From: JAEKNW01 sp963677815
Lineage (GTDB): Bacteria; Cloacimonadota; Cloacimonadia; Cloacimonadales; JAFGVF01
Length of the DNA stretch: 64,000 nt
Assembly (NCBI GenBank): GCA_963677815.1
Contig: OY782499.1
Location: forward strand, 806,001-870,000
Direction of reading: 5' to 3'
Positions 8,501-17,408 of this stretch are shown here, piece after piece; position 1 is the first letter of the stretch, and every line of letters begins with the position of its first letter. The translations under genes were made by a program, and so were the position numbers. The notes beneath the pieces were generated by a model. The model worked only from the letters and a program-made list of their open reading frames with translations. It was not told where the DNA came from and made no database searches.

Positions 8501-9547
8501 CTAGTTAACAATCTGTAAGAAAACATTTTCTACAAAATAAAGGGATATATAGGAAATAAGAAAAGCAAAAACAGGAGTAATTACCCAACCTAAAAGAATT
8601 TTCCTAAGCTGAGTGAAATTAACATCAACATTCTTTCTTGCTAAACCCAATCCGATTACAGAACCGATAATAGCTTGTGAAGCAGAAATTGGTACTAGTG
8701 GAAAAGCAGGTAAACCCTTATTTACTAAGAAATCATGAATAGAAGATGAGGCAAAGATAAACATGGTAAGGGAGACCGATAGAACAACTATCAGAGCAGT
8801 AATAGGAGAGAATTTATAGAGGTTATTTCCTATTGTAGACATAACTTTTTGGGAATATGTTGCTACTCCAATAGCTATGGCTAGACCACCTACAAAAAAG
8901 AGTATCATAGTTGGTTCAAGGCTGATTAAATTAAAGATGTTTATTCCTTTAAAAGGATTAGAATAGACAAAAACGCCCATTACGTTACCAATATTGTTAG
9001 CTCCCAAGGCATAAGATCCAAATATCCCAACTAGAACTAAGCCATAGCGAGTTAAATTATCTATTTTTACCATGTGCATTTTCGTTCGATTAAAGAAATA
9101 TTGGACTATTTTAAAAAGAATAAAGGTTGTGATACCAGTTAAGATAGGTGATATCACCCAAGTTGAAGCAATTTTAACTAGAACTAGATAATCTGTTAAC
9201 AAATGAGAATAGACATTCCAGCCTATGATTGATCCAATGATAGCCTGGCTAGTAGAAATAGGTATCCCTGCTCGACTCATAAAATAAGTTGTTAATGCAG
9301 CGGCCAAAGCGACAGTGAAAGCGGCAGCAATATGTTCTATTGTACCTAATTTATTTAAAGTAGCTGATGCTCCACTTCCGCCAATTACAGCCCCAAGGAT
9401 AACGAAAATACTACAAAGGAGGGCTGCAGTTTTGAACCTGACCATCTTTGTACCAACTGCTGTACCCCAAAAAATACCAGCGTGATTGGCTCCTAAAGAC
9501 CAGCCTAGAAAAATGCCACTTGAAAGAAAGACTAAAGAAGTAATCAT
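8501..9547 (-). CDS. PiT-family inorganic phosphate transporter
   Basis: A 348-residue integral membrane protein with about 10 hydrophobic segments. It has the duplicated PiT signature: GANHAG near residue 20 with SQAIIGSIIGW near 100, and GANNIGN near 182 with SQAIIGSVIG near 287. It imports phosphate by cation symport in the characterised family members. It is the last gene of a six-gene minus-strand operon, six bases after the DUF47 gene. DUF47 proteins are common partners of PiT transporters. An AGGAGG lies 12 bases before the ATG, a long but usable spacing. Confidence 0.93.
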   Translation of the reverse strand: MITSLVFLSSGIFLGWSLGANHAGIFWGTAVGTKMVRFKTAALLCSIFVILGAVIGGSGASATLNKLGTIEHIAAAFTVALAAALTTYFMSRAGIPISTSQAIIGSIIGWNVYSHLLTDYLVLVKIASTWVISPILTGITTFILFKIVQYFFNRTKMHMVKIDNLTRYGLVLVGIFGSYALGANNIGNVMGVFVYSNPFKGINIFNLISLEPTMILFFVGGLAIAIGVATYSQKVMSTIGNNLYKFSPITALIVVLSVSLTMFIFASSSIHDFLVNKGLPAFPLVPISASQAIIGSVIGLGLARKNVDVNFTQLRKILLGWVITPVFAFLISYISLYFVENVFLQIVN

Positions 9548-9553
9548 TTTAGA

Positions 9554-10207
9554 TTAGAGCCTCCTCTTAATCACATATACTGATAGTCTTTCAGCTACTG
9601 ATTCTGCCATATCCGAAGGTAGTACTATTTTTTCTACGAAATATCTAAGGTGCATTTTAACAGATAAATAGGCAATATCACGATGTTCAAAAATCTTTCT
9701 TTTTAAAGATTCTTCAAGTTTGTCAGCTTCGTGTTCATAAAAATGAACTTTGTTGATATAATTCTCTACTAATTTAATTTCAGTAAAGAAAGCACGAGTA
9801 GCTTTCACTAACTCTAAAATTGTTTTTGATGATAATTCTGAAAGTTCAAGATAACCAGGTCTTAGGTTTTCTGGGATATCTGGTTGTTCAATTGATAATT
9901 GTTCCATAACTTTTTTACAGACATCAACTACGTCATCAAGAGTTTCGATGATACCTAAAACATCACCTCTTGATTCAGGTATTAACATATAAGAATATAA
10001 CTTGAATTTAATATCATGTCTAAGCTCATCAGCTTCATTTTCTAGGCTTGTCATATCCTTATAAAAATTATTAAACCTTTCTTCTTTCCAATTAATATAA
10101 CATCTGATTCCTTCTTCAAAAACTAGAGCACATCTTTCTACTACATCGATATACTTGTTAATTAAATTCTGTAAATCTTTCGATTTAGATGAAAAAAAAG
10201 AAGTCAT
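9554..10207 (-). CDS. DUF47 (PhoU-like) phosphate transport regulator
   Basis: An all-helical protein of 217 residues of the DUF47/TIGR00153 family, typically cytosolic and encoded next to PiT transporters, whose activity it is thought to control. It is rich in charged helices, with acidic E/D-x-D/H patterns such as ENEADELRHDIK and YEHEADKLEESL in the two repeated halves. These resemble PhoU metal-binding helices. The ATG at 10207 is preceded by GGAGGATAAA and overlaps the TGA of the ppx-like gene (ATGA), so translation is probably coupled. Confidence 0.9.
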   Translation of the reverse strand: MTSFFSSKSKDLQNLINKYIDVVERCALVFEEGIRCYINWKEERFNNFYKDMTSLENEADELRHDIKFKLYSYMLIPESRGDVLGIIETLDDVVDVCKKVMEQLSIEQPDIPENLRPGYLELSELSSKTILELVKATRAFFTEIKLVENYINKVHFYEHEADKLEESLKRKIFEHRDIAYLSVKMHLRYFVEKIVLPSDMAESVAERLSVYVIKRRL

Positions 10208-11109
10208 TTTATCCTCCATTCATTTAAAGCTAGGCCATAGCGTAAGCCATTATCACAAACAATCATTTCTTTACTTGCGAATTTTAATAATATTGCTCTT
10301 ACAATTAAGAGTCCACCTAAGATAATATCTGCTCTTTTAGGAGATAAACCAATAATACTTCTTCTTTCTTGTAAATTTTTACTAGCTAGTTGAGAAACTA
10401 GTTCATTAAGATGGGATATATAGAAAGAAGAGCCTTGAACTTTATCAGCAGAATAAGTTTCTAATTTCTGAACCATTGCTGAAATTGTCGTGATTGTACC
10501 ACCAATTCCAACCAATCCTTCAGGCTTGTTATCTAAAGAAATTACTTGTAATTGACTTTTTAGGTAATCCTGACACTTACTTAATGTGTTTTCAGTAACT
10601 TTATTAGCTAAATCAAAAAGATCAGTAAGGGTTACTGCTCCAATATTAATTGATCTAGCATAGTTAACTTGGTCATTAAATCCTAAAATTAATTCAGTAG
10701 AACCTCCTCCAGTATCAATAACTAGGAGCCTTTTATCTCTAATGGCTAGACTATAACTAGCAGCCAAATAAGAATAGTTAGCTTCTTCTTGCCCAGTAAG
10801 TATTTGAAGGTTTAAAGATGTTTTATCGAGAATTGATTTTCTGACATAATCAATATTGCTAGCAGATCTAAAAATCATCGTTCCATATAAGGAGACACTA
10901 GAGCAATTCATGGTCTTACAGATTTCTAGACTTTTGCTAATTGCAGCAATATTTCTTTCAAGAGCTTCATGGCAAATTATACCAGTTTTATGGTAATCTT
11001 GCCCTAATCTAGTGATGCTAGTCTTATCATAAATAACTTCAAAATTAGGCTTACTTTTGTAAATTAATAATTTAAGTGAATTTGTTCCTATTTCTATAAT
11101 TCCATTCAT
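10204..11109 (-). CDS. ppx: Ppx/GppA-type exopolyphosphatase / pppGpp phosphatase
   Basis: A 301-residue protein of the ASKHA fold. The phosphate-1 loop is EIGTNSLKLLI at the N-terminus. The second phosphate loop is VIDTGGGSTELILG near residue 130, and GIGGTITTISA lies near 202. Its length matches the short Ppx/GppA form without the C-terminal HD domain. It would hydrolyse polyphosphate or pppGpp in the cytosol; the two activities cannot be told apart from sequence. Clustering with the phosphate importer and DUF47 protein favours polyphosphate metabolism. GAGGAAAAGATA precedes the ATG. Confidence 0.88.
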   Translation of the reverse strand: MNGIIEIGTNSLKLLIYKSKPNFEVIYDKTSITRLGQDYHKTGIICHEALERNIAAISKSLEICKTMNCSSVSLYGTMIFRSASNIDYVRKSILDKTSLNLQILTGQEEANYSYLAASYSLAIRDKRLLVIDTGGGSTELILGFNDQVNYARSINIGAVTLTDLFDLANKVTENTLSKCQDYLKSQLQVISLDNKPEGLVGIGGTITTISAMVQKLETYSADKVQGSSFYISHLNELVSQLASKNLQERRSIIGLSPKRADIILGGLLIVRAILLKFASKEMIVCDNGLRYGLALNEWRIK

Positions 11110-11162
11110 TATCTTTTCCTCACGAAAGGTAAATTCAAGTTTGCTTTTAGCTATTTTTTATG

Positions 11163-11492
11163 TCAAGGTTTATTAATTCTCCGATAAATCCGATAATTAT
11201 TGGAGACAACAAAAACGAAAATCAAATTACCAATTGTAATGGAAATATTAAGTGTTAAATATTCTGGTATTACATAAAAAACAATTATTGTTGTAAATAG
11301 CAATAAAAGTAGAGTTTTAAAGAAAATTATACCTCTAATAATTCCAAATTTCTTAAAGAAATATCTAGCAAATATATTCTTCTCGCGATGAAAATGATAA
11401 GGCTTTACCACCAACCATGTTGAATGAGCATCTAAGATGTTAAGAATAAAAAAGATTAACAGCAAAATGATGCTCAGTAAGGGACTAGTCAC
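11163..11492 (-). CDS. Small DUF5658-like membrane protein
   Basis: A 109-residue protein with three hydrophobic segments. NILDAHSTW sits after the first segment and an E-K-N motif (REKNIFARYF) follows it, a pattern I associate with DUF5658. The function is unknown. The start is GTG at 11492, overlapping the stop of the HD-domain gene by 8 bases, with AGAGG upstream. It lies inside the phosphate operon. The family assignment is tentative. Confidence 0.65.
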   Translation of the reverse strand: MTSPLLSIILLLIFFILNILDAHSTWLVVKPYHFHREKNIFARYFFKKFGIIRGIIFFKTLLLLLFTTIIVFYVIPEYLTLNISITIGNLIFVFVVSNNYRIYRRINKP

Positions 11493-12054
11493 AAATAGCC
11501 TCTTGACCTAATCCTAGTTCTTTCTCAAAGGGGGCTAAGGCATCGATAGCTAATTGTAAAAATTCATCTAAGGTAAAGTCTAATAACTGGCAATCTTGGA
11601 TTTGCTCTCTAGATACTCCAGCAGCAAAGTTCTTGGACTTAAACTTCTTTTTTAAAGATTTCAAATTCATTGTAGAAATAGACTTATCTGGTCTCATTAA
11701 GGCACTGGCAATTACTAAACCATTAACAGGGTCAGCAATCCAGAGAGCTTTTTCTATATCATTTTCTAAGTCTTTATGTTTGTTATGGGCCAGAATAGCA
11801 TTTAGAATATTATCAGGCACGTCATATTCTTTTAATAATTCTGCTCCTCTTAGGGCATGGATGGTCATATCATCACCTATAATATCTAAATCTATATCAT
11901 GTAAATATCCAGCGATATAATATTCCTCCTGATTAAATCCTCTATTTTCCGCTATCTTCTCCATTACTAAAGCAGTAGCTAAGCAATGTTGTCTCAAAGA
12001 TTCTTTAATCAAATATTTCTCTAATATTTCCTTGGCTTCACTTTTGTTAATCAT
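11485..12054 (-). CDS. HD-domain (HDIG-type) hydrolase
   Basis: A 189-residue cytosolic protein with an HD phosphohydrolase core: the first His in SLRQHCLATALVM, the HD pair in GYLHDIDLDIIG near residue 58, and ILAHNKH near 95. The C-terminal part resembles single-domain HDIG proteins of unknown substrate. I prefer ATG at 12054 because GGAGGTAGTT lies directly upstream; an in-frame ATG at 12066 lies before that site. It sits between the RNA methyltransferase and a small membrane protein, three bases after the methyltransferase stop. Confidence 0.83.
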   Translation of the reverse strand: MINKSEAKEILEKYLIKESLRQHCLATALVMEKIAENRGFNQEEYYIAGYLHDIDLDIIGDDMTIHALRGAELLKEYDVPDNILNAILAHNKHKDLENDIEKALWIADPVNGLVIASALMRPDKSISTMNLKSLKKKFKSKNFAAGVSREQIQDCQLLDFTLDEFLQLAIDALAPFEKELGLGQEAICD

Positions 12055-12056
12055 AA

Positions 12057-12845
12057 CTACCTCCATTTGTTAATAATATTATGTATGGCTATTGCTGTAG
12101 CATTGCTAACATTTAAAGAGTTTTTTATCCCGTACATAGTTATTTCTATTATCTTGTCACATTCTTTAAGTATTTCTTCGTTAAGACCTAACGACTCATT
12201 GCCAACTAAAAGAGCTACTTTGTCTAAAGGCATATATTCTTTAAGTTTAAGGGATTGATTAGTTAATTCTAAAGCAATTATTTCATAGTTTTTTCCTTTG
12301 TAGTAATTTATTGCTTCTAATGTTGAATTAAAGTTAATTATTTTTATAAATTCAGAAGTACCCATAGAAGTCTCTGAAACTTTACGGTTCTTCTGATCTG
12401 GTGTTTGCCCACAAAGAGCTATTTCTGAAACACCTAAACATTCAGATGTCCTAATAATAGCTCCAACATTAAAGGCTGATCTCAAATTATCTAGCATGAC
12501 AACTAAAGGGAATTTATCTTCTTTTAATTTATGAGAATCATATCGTTTGACAACTATATCTGAATCTCTTAAGAATTCACCCTTCAGTTTTATCAAGATA
12601 TCTCTTAGTTTAGTAATATCTGCTAATTTATCTAAATCATAATCTGAAATAGTTATTCCAAGCTCTTTTCCACCTTCTTTTAAAAAAGAAAAACATGCAA
12701 GTATAGAATTCTTAATATTTCGAGAATATTCTTCCAGGGTAAAATTCTTCTCTAGAACTTCTAACATTTCACTAATAATAGCTATCTTTTTCTTAAAAGT
12801 AAATTTAGTAAATTTCTGTTCAGAGTAACTATATGTTTTTTTCAT
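12057..12845 (-). CDS. TrmH/SpoU-family RNA 2'-O-methyltransferase
   Basis: A 262-residue protein with a SPOUT catalytic domain in its second half. Motif 1 is LDNLRSAFNVGAIIRT near residue 137, motif 2 is LLVGNESLGL near 217, and motif 3 is NSLNVSNATAIAI near 243. It would use SAM to methylate a ribose in tRNA or rRNA. The N-terminal 120 residues are a helical extension. It is first in the minus-strand operon that runs to the phosphate transporter. TTGGAGAGTT precedes the ATG. The exact target nucleotide is not predictable. Confidence 0.88.
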   Translation of the reverse strand: MKKTYSYSEQKFTKFTFKKKIAIISEMLEVLEKNFTLEEYSRNIKNSILACFSFLKEGGKELGITISDYDLDKLADITKLRDILIKLKGEFLRDSDIVVKRYDSHKLKEDKFPLVVMLDNLRSAFNVGAIIRTSECLGVSEIALCGQTPDQKNRKVSETSMGTSEFIKIINFNSTLEAINYYKGKNYEIIALELTNQSLKLKEYMPLDKVALLVGNESLGLNEEILKECDKIIEITMYGIKNSLNVSNATAIAIHNIINKWR

Positions 12846-12924
12846 AACTCTCCAATTTTTTTTATTAAATACTTTTTTCTGTAAAGTAAATCTATTAATT
12901 CGCTAAGAAATAAGTTGTCAAGAA

Positions 12925-12953
12925 TTGACTAATAATTTTAGTGTATTTATAAT
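12925..12953 (+). promoter_or_regulatory. Strong sigma-70 promoter for the thioesterase gene
   Basis: TTGACT (12925-12930), a 17-base spacer and a perfect TATAAT (12948-12953). The expected start is near 12960, about 23 bases before the GTG at 12983. Confidence 0.8.
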
Positions 12954-12982
12954 GAAAATGTTTAATTAATTTTGGGGGAATA

Positions 12983-13378
12983 GTGTTTGAGTTTAAACGG
13001 AAAATATACGGCTATGAATGTGATGTTTATGGTCATTTAAATAATAGCAATTATCTTCAACTCCTTGAAGCGGGGAGAGCTGAAGCTCTAATAGAAATGA
13101 ATATCCCGGTTGCAAAACTTTTAGAAATGGACATAGCAATTTTCATTTCTAACATAGATATTTCATATATTAAACCCTTGAAAATGGAAGAAATTGCTAG
13201 AGTTAAAACGAAAACAGAAAAAGTAACTAAAATTAAGGGTGTCTGGTTACAAGAAGTCTATAATGAAGCTAATGAATTATGTACCAGAGCTATTGTTACA
13301 GGAGTTTTTACTAAGAATGGTAAGCCAAGTAGAATTAACCAAGACTTGTTAAATCTAATGCTTGAGTTTGTTGAATAA
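12983..13378 (+). CDS. Hotdog-fold acyl-CoA thioesterase (4HBT type)
   Basis: A 131-residue single-domain protein with the 4HBT signature DVYGHLNNSNYLQLLEAGR near residue 14, whose Asp is the usual catalytic residue. It probably hydrolyses an acyl-CoA or acyl-ACP in the cytosol; the substrate is not identifiable. The start is GTG, with GGGGGA upstream and a strong promoter at 12925-12953. It is divergent from the methyltransferase operon. Confidence 0.88.
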   Translation: MFEFKRKIYGYECDVYGHLNNSNYLQLLEAGRAEALIEMNIPVAKLLEMDIAIFISNIDISYIKPLKMEEIARVKTKTEKVTKIKGVWLQEVYNEANELCTRAIVTGVFTKNGKPSRINQDLLNLMLEFVE

Positions 13379-13477
13379 TAGTTAACTTACTGTAAATAGA
13401 ATATTTGCAAAGTTAATTTTTTATAAATTTATTTGTTTTAATAGTTTTTTTTATTAATATTTTAACAAGGAGCATAT

Positions 13478-15073
13478 ATGAAAAGAAGTAATTTAATTTT
13501 TGGCTTATTATTAAGCTTACTTTTGTTGATTACCTTGTCTTGTAACAATGAAAATAAGAACACAGCTTCTCATAATCATTCTTATGATGACTTCTCAGAT
13601 TTGAATATCCCTGATAACTTTAATTTTGAATCTAATGAAGATTTTGGTCTTATATTTCATGCACCTAACAAGGGAACGGTTGAATTAATTGGTAATGATG
13701 GGATTAGTTACTATAGATTTTATACCAATGATGAAGAAGCTATAGAAAGAACAATAAGTCTTCCTAAAACAGTTACTTCTCTTGATTTCCATTTCAGGAG
13801 TATGGTATTTTCCAACTACTCAGTAAATGAATTGATTAATAATCCTGATGTTTTTCTTTTTAATATTGAAGAAGTCGATGATATTCAAGGCAGAAGCAAA
13901 GCTGTTAAACTGTATGTTATCCCTATCCTTGAAGGAATAGTAATGGAAAATGATGGTTCTATTACTTCTCATTGGGGATATAATAATCAGTTTGATGAAA
14001 TCTATACTCAACCTATTGGTTCTAAAAACAAGTTTACAGGTTCTGGACTTAATAGTTCAAATTATGACCAAGGACAACCTACCGAATTTCTACCAGGTAG
14101 GCACTATAACGTATTTACAGTTAACTTCACATCTATAGGTAACGACTGTATTACTTGGTCTCTGCAATCTTCTAACAGATTAACCCAAGATGCTTGCCCT
14201 AATGCTCCTCTTTTCCCAGGTGTAGATAGTGATGGAGATGGAGTTTCTGATGATGATGATGATTATCCAAATGATGCAAGTAAGGCTTATGACCTTTATT
14301 ATCCAAATCAGGATAATTATGGAACCTTAGCATTTGAAGACTTATGGCCTGATAGAGGTGATTATGACTTCAACGATATGGTTATTCGCTATAACATCAA
14401 AGAAGTTGTAGATGCAAACAACCTTATCAAAGAAATAGAATTTGATTTATTATTAACCGCTATTGGAGCTTCTCTACAAAATGGCTTCTATTTTGAATTA
14501 CCAATCCAAGCAGAAGATATAAGTGTAAGTCAAGCAATTTATCCTCTTTTAACTCAAAAAACTAATGATTCTGGATTAGCAATTATTCAAGTATTTAACA
14601 ACACTAATGACCTTATTCAGCTCAATGGTGACTATATGAATACTATCTCTACTGCTGAGCATACTCCTTATATTCCTATTTCTTTCACTCTAGAAGTTAA
14701 TAATGAATATAATAGCTCTGATAATGTTTATTTTGCTCCATATAATCCTTTTATTACTATAAATCATGACTTAACTAAAGAAGTTCATCTTCCTGGTTTA
14801 CCTCCAACTCCAAATGCAGATCAAAGTTTATTCAATAACCCTAATAATGATGATGCAACTGACTTAGCTGCGGAATATTATTACAAGACTGCTGAAGGTG
14901 CTCCTTGGGCAATTAATATCCCATTCCCTATCTTGCATCCTTTAGAAAGAACTGATATTGTTGAAGCTTATCCTGACTTTGGTCGCTGGGTTAATAGTAA
15001 TGGTGAATCATTTGTTGATTGGTATATAAATCCTGATTTGGATAAAATATATCAAGAAGCAACCTCAAAATAA
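13478..15073 (+). CDS. LruC-domain lipoprotein
   Basis: A 531-residue exported lipoprotein. The signal peptide ends in a lipobox (LITLSC, Cys near residue 22). A DUF4114-like/LruC region follows, with an acidic calcium-type stretch (DSDGDGVSDDDDDYPNDAS near 250), then PDRGDYDFNDMVIRYN, the hallmark of LruC proteins first named in Leptospira. The role is unknown; members are surface or periplasmic. It has its own AAGGAG ribosome-binding site and is followed by an intrinsic terminator, so it is probably monocistronic. Confidence 0.85.
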   Translation: MKRSNLIFGLLLSLLLLITLSCNNENKNTASHNHSYDDFSDLNIPDNFNFESNEDFGLIFHAPNKGTVELIGNDGISYYRFYTNDEEAIERTISLPKTVTSLDFHFRSMVFSNYSVNELINNPDVFLFNIEEVDDIQGRSKAVKLYVIPILEGIVMENDGSITSHWGYNNQFDEIYTQPIGSKNKFTGSGLNSSNYDQGQPTEFLPGRHYNVFTVNFTSIGNDCITWSLQSSNRLTQDACPNAPLFPGVDSDGDGVSDDDDDYPNDASKAYDLYYPNQDNYGTLAFEDLWPDRGDYDFNDMVIRYNIKEVVDANNLIKEIEFDLLLTAIGASLQNGFYFELPIQAEDISVSQAIYPLLTQKTNDSGLAIIQVFNNTNDLIQLNGDYMNTISTAEHTPYIPISFTLEVNNEYNSSDNVYFAPYNPFITINHDLTKEVHLPGLPPTPNADQSLFNNPNNDDATDLAAEYYYKTAEGAPWAINIPFPILHPLERTDIVEAYPDFGRWVNSNGESFVDWYINPDLDKIYQEATSK

Positions 15074-15102
15074 AGTAATACTTAAAATAATTTAATAAAG
15101 AT

Positions 15103-15144
15103 AACCATTTTTCACTTTTAATAGTGGGAAATGGTTTCTTTTTT
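15103..15144 (+). terminator. Intrinsic terminator after the LruC gene
   Basis: AACCATTT...CAC pairs with GTG...AAATGGTT around an AT-rich loop (stem 15103-15136), followed by TCTTTTTT. Confidence 0.8.
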
Positions 15145-15241
15145 AGCCTAAAATCATTTATTCATCAAAGAATTCAAACTAATTCAATCCCTTTATTAAT
15201 AGCTATAATTTTGATATTAATGAATAATATTAAGATTTTTA

Positions 15242-15271
15242 TTGACACAAAATACTTGATATGAATATTTA
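15242..15271 (+). promoter_or_regulatory. Probable promoter of the adenosine kinase-thpR-recA-recX operon
   Basis: TTGACA (15242-15247) and TATTTA (15266-15271) with an 18-base spacer. No LexA-like palindrome is evident beside it. Confidence 0.5.
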
Positions 15272-15306
15272 TATTAAGTATTAATTAATTTTTGTGAGGT
15301 ATCTTA

Positions 15307-15789
15307 ATGGAATTATTAACTCAGAAATTAAATGTGAAAGAAGGACGAAATATAATTCTTGGTCAATCACATTTTATAAAAACAGTTGAAGACCTTTACG
15401 AAGCTATAGTTAACTCTGTTCCAAACGTGAAATTTGGTTTAGCTTTTGCAGAAGCATCTGGTCCTTGTTTAATCAGAAAAGACGGTAATGATGTTCACCT
15501 AATTGACGAAGCAGTACGTAATATCAAAAGTATAGGTGCTGGGCATACATTTTTAATTGTTCTAGAAAATGCCTTCCCAATTAATGTTTTGCCAGCAGTA
15601 AAAAACTGCCGTGAAGTAGTTAACATATTCTGTGCAACTGCTAATCCAGTAGAAGTAGTTATTGCTCAAACAGAACAAGGTCGAGGTATTTTAGGGGTTA
15701 TTGATGGTTTTTCTCCTAAAGGTATAGAACTTGATACGGATATCACTCAAAGAAAAAAATTCTTACAAGATATTGGCTATAAAAGATAA
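15307..15789 (+). CDS. Adenosine-specific kinase family protein (DUF355)
   Basis: A 160-residue protein matching the adenosine-specific kinase family (PF04008). Conserved stretches are NIILGQSHFIKTVEDLYEA near residue 16, FAEASGPCLIR near 47, NIFCATANP near 103 and GRGILGVIDG near 127. The family is known mainly from structural genomics and archaeal members, so the activity is by homology. It is the first gene ahead of thpR, recA and recX, only two bases before thpR. Confidence 0.88.
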   Translation: MELLTQKLNVKEGRNIILGQSHFIKTVEDLYEAIVNSVPNVKFGLAFAEASGPCLIRKDGNDVHLIDEAVRNIKSIGAGHTFLIVLENAFPINVLPAVKNCREVVNIFCATANPVEVVIAQTEQGRGILGVIDGFSPKGIELDTDITQRKKFLQDIGYKR

Positions 15790-15791
15790 TA

Positions 15792-16343
15792 ATGAGAATT
15801 TTCTACTCTTTTCAACTTCCTGAAGAGCTTAAAGACTCTCTTTTTGAGATTATTTTAGACTTGAAATCCTATATTCCTTATGGAGTTAATTGGGTTGATA
15901 AAGAAAATCTGCATATTACCTTCCAATTTGTTGGAGATGTTAAACCTCACCAAATGGCTGATTTAGAAGAAATATTTCTTGCTTCTATTAATAATCTTAA
16001 GAATCAGATTTTCCAGATTGAAGAGATTGAAGTATTTCCTCTTAAGCTTCCACGTCAAATTTGGGTTAGACTAACGAATCATGACAAGGAAGTTGAAAAA
16101 GCTGCAAATTTATTCAGGACAAATCTAAGGAAATTAGCTATCAAAGTAGATAACTTTAAATTTATTCCCCATATAACCTTAGGTAGAATAAAAACTGATT
16201 TAATAAAAGCACAAATTGAATATATTTTTCGACATAAAATTGATAAAGATGAAATACGATTTACAGAAATATCGCTAATGGAGAGTAACCTTAGTAAAAA
16301 GGGACCTCACTATAGAATCATTAAAAACTATAATTTAACATAA
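15792..16343 (+). CDS. thpR: RNA 2',3'-cyclic phosphodiesterase (2H family)
   Basis: A 183-residue protein of the 2H phosphoesterase family (LigT/ThpR). Both catalytic HxT motifs are present: HITFQFVG near residue 41 and HITLGRIK near 125. It opens 2',3'-cyclic phosphates on RNA. Its place just upstream of recA, 12 bases away, suggests co-transcription. The ribosome-binding site is weak, which fits reinitiation after the adenosine kinase stop. Confidence 0.9.
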   Translation: MRIFYSFQLPEELKDSLFEIILDLKSYIPYGVNWVDKENLHITFQFVGDVKPHQMADLEEIFLASINNLKNQIFQIEEIEVFPLKLPRQIWVRLTNHDKEVEKAANLFRTNLRKLAIKVDNFKFIPHITLGRIKTDLIKAQIEYIFRHKIDKDEIRFTEISLMESNLSKKGPHYRIIKNYNLT

Positions 16344-16355
16344 AAAGGAATTAAA

Positions 16356-17408
16356 ATGGCCGACAAATCGAAAGATACTGCTTTAAAAACAGCCTTACAA
16401 CAACTGGAAAAAAAATATGGAGTGGGTGCAATTATGCGCCTTGGAGATAAACCTAAACTTGCTGTGGATGTAATTCCAACTGGTGCCTTAAATCTTGATG
16501 TAGCTCTAGGTATTGGGGGGATACCACGAGGTAGAATCACAGAAATCTATGGGGCTGAAGCTTCAGGAAAAACTACAATATCTTTGCATATTGTAGCTGA
16601 AGCTCAAAAACTTGATGGTGAAGTTGCCTTTATTGATGCTGAACATGCCTTAGATCCTGTTTATGCAAAGAAGTTAGGTGTTGATACTGATAGACTGCTC
16701 TTATCTCAACCTGATGGGGGGGAGCAAGCACTTGAAATAGTAGAACACCTTTGCAGAAGTAATGCTATTGACTTGATAGTTGTTGACTCTGTTGCAGCTT
16801 TGGTTCCTAGACAAGAGATTGAAGGTTCTATGGGTGATGCTCATGTAGGTTTACAGGCAAGATTAATGTCTCAAGCTTTGAGAAAACTAACTTCAATTGT
16901 TTCGAAATCTAATACTGCGGTAATCTTTATTAATCAAACTAGAATGAAAATAGGTGTACCCCCTTATGTTAACCCAGAAACAACTACTGGTGGGGTAGCA
17001 CTTAAGTTCTATTCATCCTTAAGAATGGAAGTTAGATCAGTTGGTTCAATTAAATCAAGTGGTGGAGAAGGAGATATATCTGGTGCTAAAACTAGAGTCA
17101 AAATTGTTAAGAATAAGTTTGCTCCTCCTTTTAAGAAAGTTGAATTCCCGATTATGTTTGGAATAGGTATATCTACAGAAGATATTCTCCTTGATTTAGC
17201 AGTTCAAAATGATATTGTTAAGAAAGCTGGTTCTTGGTTCTCTTATGGAGAAGTTCGTCTTGGTCAAGGTAGCGAAAAAACTAAGGACTTCATAAACGCA
17301 AACCCTGAATTAAAAGAAGAAATCAAGACCAAACTCTTAGAAATTGTTTCTCCTGAACATTTTGAAGACCAGGGCGATGATGCTCTAGAATCTGAAATTG
17401 AAGATTAA
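16356..17408 (+). CDS. recA: Recombinase A
   Basis: The 350-residue RecA strand-exchange ATPase. Walker A is GAEASGKTT near residue 66, Walker B is LIVVDSVAALVPR near 140, and the L1/L2 DNA loops include GSMGDAHVGLQARLMSQAL and INQTRMKIG. The acidic C-terminus (DDALESEIED) is typical. The length is that of the full family. AAGGAATTAAA precedes the ATG. recX overlaps its 3' end. Confidence 0.98.
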   Translation: MADKSKDTALKTALQQLEKKYGVGAIMRLGDKPKLAVDVIPTGALNLDVALGIGGIPRGRITEIYGAEASGKTTISLHIVAEAQKLDGEVAFIDAEHALDPVYAKKLGVDTDRLLLSQPDGGEQALEIVEHLCRSNAIDLIVVDSVAALVPRQEIEGSMGDAHVGLQARLMSQALRKLTSIVSKSNTAVIFINQTRMKIGVPPYVNPETTTGGVALKFYSSLRMEVRSVGSIKSSGGEGDISGAKTRVKIVKNKFAPPFKKVEFPIMFGIGISTEDILLDLAVQNDIVKKAGSWFSYGEVRLGQGSEKTKDFINANPELKEEIKTKLLEIVSPEHFEDQGDDALESEIED

